Below are positions 6,516 through 6,573 of a stretch of 6,573 bases of DNA, one piece after another (the stretch's first letter is position 1; every line of letters starts with the position of its first letter). A program made the position numbers and the translations under genes. Origin of the DNA: Bacillota bacterium (GTDB taxonomy: Bacteria; Bacillota; Bacilli; Alicyclobacillales; SLC66). The notes under the pieces are model-generated. The model worked only from the letters and a program-made list of their open reading frames with translations. It did not search any database and was not told the DNA's origin. Location: contig JAJZZT010000332.1 of the NCBI GenBank assembly GCA_021797415.1, positions 1 through 6,573 of the forward strand, written 5' to 3'.

Positions 6516-6518
6516 GTT

Positions 6519-6547
6519 CGACCTACTATACCACGTATAGTAGGTCG
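6519..6547. promoter_or_regulatory. Perfect palindrome, candidate operator of the KimA-like gene
   Basis: Arms CGACCTACTATAC (6519-6531) and GTATAGTAGGTCG (6535-6547) are perfect reverse complements of 13 bp around the 3-bp spacer CAC. The palindrome lies 3 nt upstream of the ribosome site. In the minus direction it contains the extended -10 element TGGTATAGT (6525-6533), so a bound protein would cover the promoter. In RNA it would form a strong hairpin next to the ribosome site. No U-tract follows in the direction of the permease gene. Confidence 0.6.
6525..6533 (-). promoter_or_regulatory. Possible extended -10 promoter of the KimA-like gene
   Basis: TGGTATAGT on the minus strand matches the extended -10 pattern TGnTATAAT with one mismatch. 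Transcription would start near 6518 and give a leader of about 20 nt containing the ribosome site. No recognisable -35 hexamer lies 16-18 bp upstream. A promoter further right, beyond the window, is equally possible. Confidence 0.3.
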
Positions 6548-6573
6548 GTTTCTGTACAGGCTATATGCGAAAA

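Noticed and set aside
6499..6573. c-di-AMP (ydaO-type) riboswitch upstream of the KimA-like gene
   Set aside because: It would be expected from B. subtilis kimA, but only 75 bp upstream are present, too short for that aptamer, and what is there is a simple palindrome. It cannot be excluded further right.

Overview
The window holds four complete protein genes and their control regions, with no RNA gene, insertion sequence or CRISPR array that I can see. GC content is high, Shine-Dalgarno sites are strong and purine-rich, and the large permease aligns almost end to end with the Bacillus KimA type. This suggests a GC-rich Bacillota, perhaps an Alicyclobacillus-like spore-former. The taxonomic call is an inference with modest confidence.

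Left to right: (1) a minus-strand family 1 sugar-binding protein of an ABC importer (3-1379), whose permease genes would be expected beyond the left edge; (2) a 392-bp divergent control region (1380-1771) with a sigma-A-type promoter facing each way, a pair of 9-mers repeated just inside both predicted transcripts, and a separate inverted repeat; (3) a plus-strand cytosolic type I sulfatase (1772-3253) with a CLPSR maturation motif; (4) a convergent minus-strand ROK/XylR-type repressor (3293-4474), 39 bp from the sulfatase end; (5) a minus-strand KimA-like potassium/APC-type permease (4582-6498) with an extra N-terminal membrane segment; (6) its upstream region with a perfect 13-bp-arm palindrome lying against the ribosome binding site.

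The binding protein, sulfatase and ROK regulator read as one catabolic locus. A sulfated saccharide or sulfate ester would be captured outside, imported, and desulfated in the cytoplasm, because the sulfatase shows no export signal. The ROK protein would sense the sugar and repress the divergent promoters. The substrate cannot be read from the sequence. The KimA-like transporter is probably a separate housekeeping potassium or osmotic function with its own operator, although it lies on the same strand just upstream of the ROK gene.
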